Assembly (NCBI GenBank): GCA_021299455.1
Contig: JAJTGQ010000087.1
Location: forward strand, 1 to 58,186
Source: Flammeovirgaceae bacterium
GTDB taxonomy: Bacteria; Bacteroidota; Bacteroidia; Cytophagales; Cyclobacteriaceae
DNA: 58,186 nucleotides
Direction of reading: 5' to 3'
Shown here: piece after piece, positions 57,304-58,186 of the stretch
Numbering within the stretch: the stretch's first letter is position 1
How the letters are laid out: each line of letters starts with the position of its first letter
Made by a program: the position numbers and the translations under genes
Notes under the pieces: model-generated
Database searches by the model: none
The model's input: only the letters and a program-made list of their open reading frames with translations
What the model was told of the DNA's origin: nothing

Positions 57304-57404
57304 TTTTAGCAGGTTTTGTCCTTTTGCTGACAAAGCCAAATAATCGAAAAACCTTTTTAAACATGAAGAGTTTAAATTACATTGAGAATCACTACCTGCT
57401 AAAA
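57304..57404. repeat. 11-bp inverted repeat in the yfiR/msrB intergenic region
   Basis: TTTTAGCAGGT at 57304-57314 and its exact complement ACCTGCTAAAA at 57394-57404, 79 bases apart, in the 234-bp divergent region. The separation is too long for a simple terminator. It may be a pair of regulator sites for the divergent promoters or chance; the repeat itself is plain in the sequence. Confidence 0.45.
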
Positions 57405-57445
57405 AGTGACCCCAACAAACTTTAAAACCGCCAAAAGACTCTAAA

Positions 57446-57937
57446 ATGAGAACAAATCTTTTATCTCTATTCCTTATGTTTTGCATTGCCCTAACAGGCG
57501 GCTGCCAATCCAAGTCTGGACAGGAAAAAACAAAGATCACACCCTTGAAAAAGAGTAATGAAGAATGGAAAAAGGTACTTTCGCCCGAACAGTATCACGT
57601 TCTTAGAGAGGCTGGAACAGAACGACCTTTTACGGGAAAAGATTGGGATAATCATGAAACGGGTACTTATTACTGTGCCGGTTGTCATCTGGAGCTGTTC
57701 AGTTCTGAAACCAAGTTTGAGTCGGGGACAGGGTGGCCAAGCTTCTATCAGCCGATTAAGGAGGGTGTGGTAGCAGTGGGAACGGACAACAGCTATGGAA
57801 TGGTTAGGGATGAAGTAGAATGCGCCAGATGTGGAGGTCACCTGGGGCATGTTTTTAATGATGGGCCTGCTCCCACTGGGTTACGTTACTGCATGAATTC
57901 AGTATCGATGGTTTTTGAAAAAAAAGCAAAAAAGTAG
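57446..57937 (+). CDS. msrB: Peptide-methionine (R)-S-oxide reductase MsrB, lipoprotein
   Basis: 163 residues. N-terminal signal with a lipobox-like L-T-G-G-C (Cys20), so it is exported and lipid-anchored, whereas MsrA of this window is cytoplasmic. The zinc cysteines are in the two CxxC pairs YYCAGCH (Cys77, Cys80) and ECARCGGH (Cys126, Cys129). The catalytic Cys149 is in [10 protein letters not shown], and SGTGWPSF and [10 protein letters not shown] are standard MsrB blocks. It repairs the R-form of methionine sulfoxide in envelope proteins. A terminator follows at 57959-57989. The upstream region is shared with the divergent YfiR-like gene. Confidence 0.95.
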   Translation: MRTNLLSLFLMFCIALTGGCQSKSGQEKTKITPLKKSNEEWKKVLSPEQYHVLREAGTERPFTGKDWDNHETGTYYCAGCHLELFSSETKFESGTGWPSFYQPIKEGVVAVGTDNSYGMVRDEVECARCGGHLGHVFNDGPAPTGLRYCMNSVSMVFEKKAKK

Positions 57938-57958
57938 CGAGTTACTATATAGGCGGAG

Positions 57959-57989
57959 AAGCCGATGGTTAAGACCATCGGCTTTTTTT
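57959..57989 (+). terminator. Rho-independent terminator after msrB
   Basis: AAGCCGATGGT (57959-57969) and ACCATCGGCTT (57974-57984) pair perfectly around loop TAAG, followed by a T-run to 57989. It ends the msrB transcript 22 bp after the stop. Confidence 0.88.
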
Positions 57990-58048
57990 ATTATCTTTTC
58001 AGAAATGTAATTACTATGTGCAGACTAATGGCCTATAAAGGTACCCCC

Positions 58049-58186
58049 CAGGGAAATCGCTTTTAACATTTTAGCACCAAACTTCTGTAATCATCATCCA
58101 ATGCAGCGGTCAACCGTTTTGATCGTTTGGACATTTTGGTGGATTTCTCTTTGTCCAACAAAGCCAAGGCCATCTTGTTGACAATC
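58049..58186 (-). mobile_element. End of an ISAs1-type insertion sequence (continues beyond the window)
   Basis: The C-terminal part of an ISAs1-type transposase lies here, with its stop 14 bp inside a sequence starting CAGGGAAATCGC at 58049, which looks like an IS end. The other end and any target duplication are outside the window. The boundary is inference from the position of the gene and the CAGGG-like terminus. Confidence 0.5.
58063..58186 (-). CDS. ISAs1-family transposase, C-terminal fragment (cut by window edge)
   Basis: The minus strand is open from the window edge to a TAA at 58065-58063. The 40 residues read as NKMALALLDKEKSTKM, then SKRSKRLTAALDDDYRSLVLK, which fits the C-terminal tail of ISAs1-type (H-repeat-like) transposases: R/N-x-A-L-x-L-L-x-x-[DE]-K-[ST], then basic residues, then D-[DN]-[DE]-Y. 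The catalytic DDE residues lie outside the window. Whether the element is intact cannot be seen here. Confidence 0.62.
   Translation of the reverse strand, partial: IVNKMALALLDKEKSTKMSKRSKRLTAALDDDYRSLVLKC

Noticed and set aside
57262-57540. Minus-strand open frame of 92 codons opposite the msrB start
   Set aside because: It overlaps the clear msrB gene and its promoter, has no recognisable domain, and its frame is a shadow.

Overview
The window is chromosomal DNA from a member of the Bacteroidota, most likely a Cytophagales-type gliding or environmental bacterium. The evidence is two SusC/SusD pairs, SusE and SusF lipoproteins, an extracellular amylase ending in a type IX secretion (T9SS) sorting domain, many Bacteroidota-style lipoprotein signals, and four large FG-GAP/VCBS + ASPIC/UnbV proteins. 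Genus cannot be fixed from the sequence. No rRNA, tRNA, CRISPR array or prophage was seen, and no gene-free stretch exceeds 300 bases.

Layout. (1) 1-9792, minus strand: two co-directional glycan blocks. One is PhyH-like dioxygenase, sugar isomerase, GH92 alpha-mannosidase, esterase and a cut-off GH13 amylase (5153 down to 1). The other is GH127-type enzyme, SusA-like GH13 and a small membrane protein (9792 down to 5294). Both are preceded, 62-66 bp before the start codon, by the same 15-base element. A divergent AraC-family regulator (9918-10769) lies beside one copy. (2) 10775-29859, minus strand: SusC1, SusD1, a perfect hairpin, then three giant propeller lipoproteins, a small lipoprotein, a secreted GH65 enzyme, a DUF4160/DUF2442 pair and a vanadium-haloperoxidase-like PAP2 lipoprotein. 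Most joins are overlapping or very short. (3) 30050-43472, minus strand: a starch-utilisation-type locus, SusC2, SusD2, SusE, SusF, a hairpin, the T9SS GH13 amylase and a fourth propeller protein. (4) 43676-53017: a LacI-family regulator, a Uma2 endonuclease-fold gene, and a plus-strand cluster of cytoplasmic GH31 alpha-glucosidase, lipoprotein GH13, SLC45/MalT-like sugar permease and CBM48-esterase. (5) 53060-58186: general genes (lipoprotein, MsrA, HAMP-GAF sensor protein, YfiR-like protein, lipoprotein MsrB) and the C-terminal end of an ISAs1-type transposase at the right edge.

Reading of function. Regions 3 and 4 form a compartmentalised alpha-glucan pathway. The T9SS amylase cuts outside the cell, SusCDEF bind and import oligosaccharides, SusA-like and lipoprotein GH13 enzymes trim them, the permease crosses the inner membrane, and GH31 finishes in the cytoplasm. 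A palindromic LacI-type operator sits upstream of both susC genes and the LacI gene, so one regulator probably links regions 2-4. The AraC protein probably controls region 1.

The least explained part is the set of four roughly 1,100-residue lipoproteins. Each shows seven calcium-loop motifs, one ASPIC/UnbV domain, then seven more motifs. They are interleaved with SusCD systems and followed by the haloperoxidase-like gene. Their substrate and role are unknown and they are the best candidate here for an undescribed surface system.
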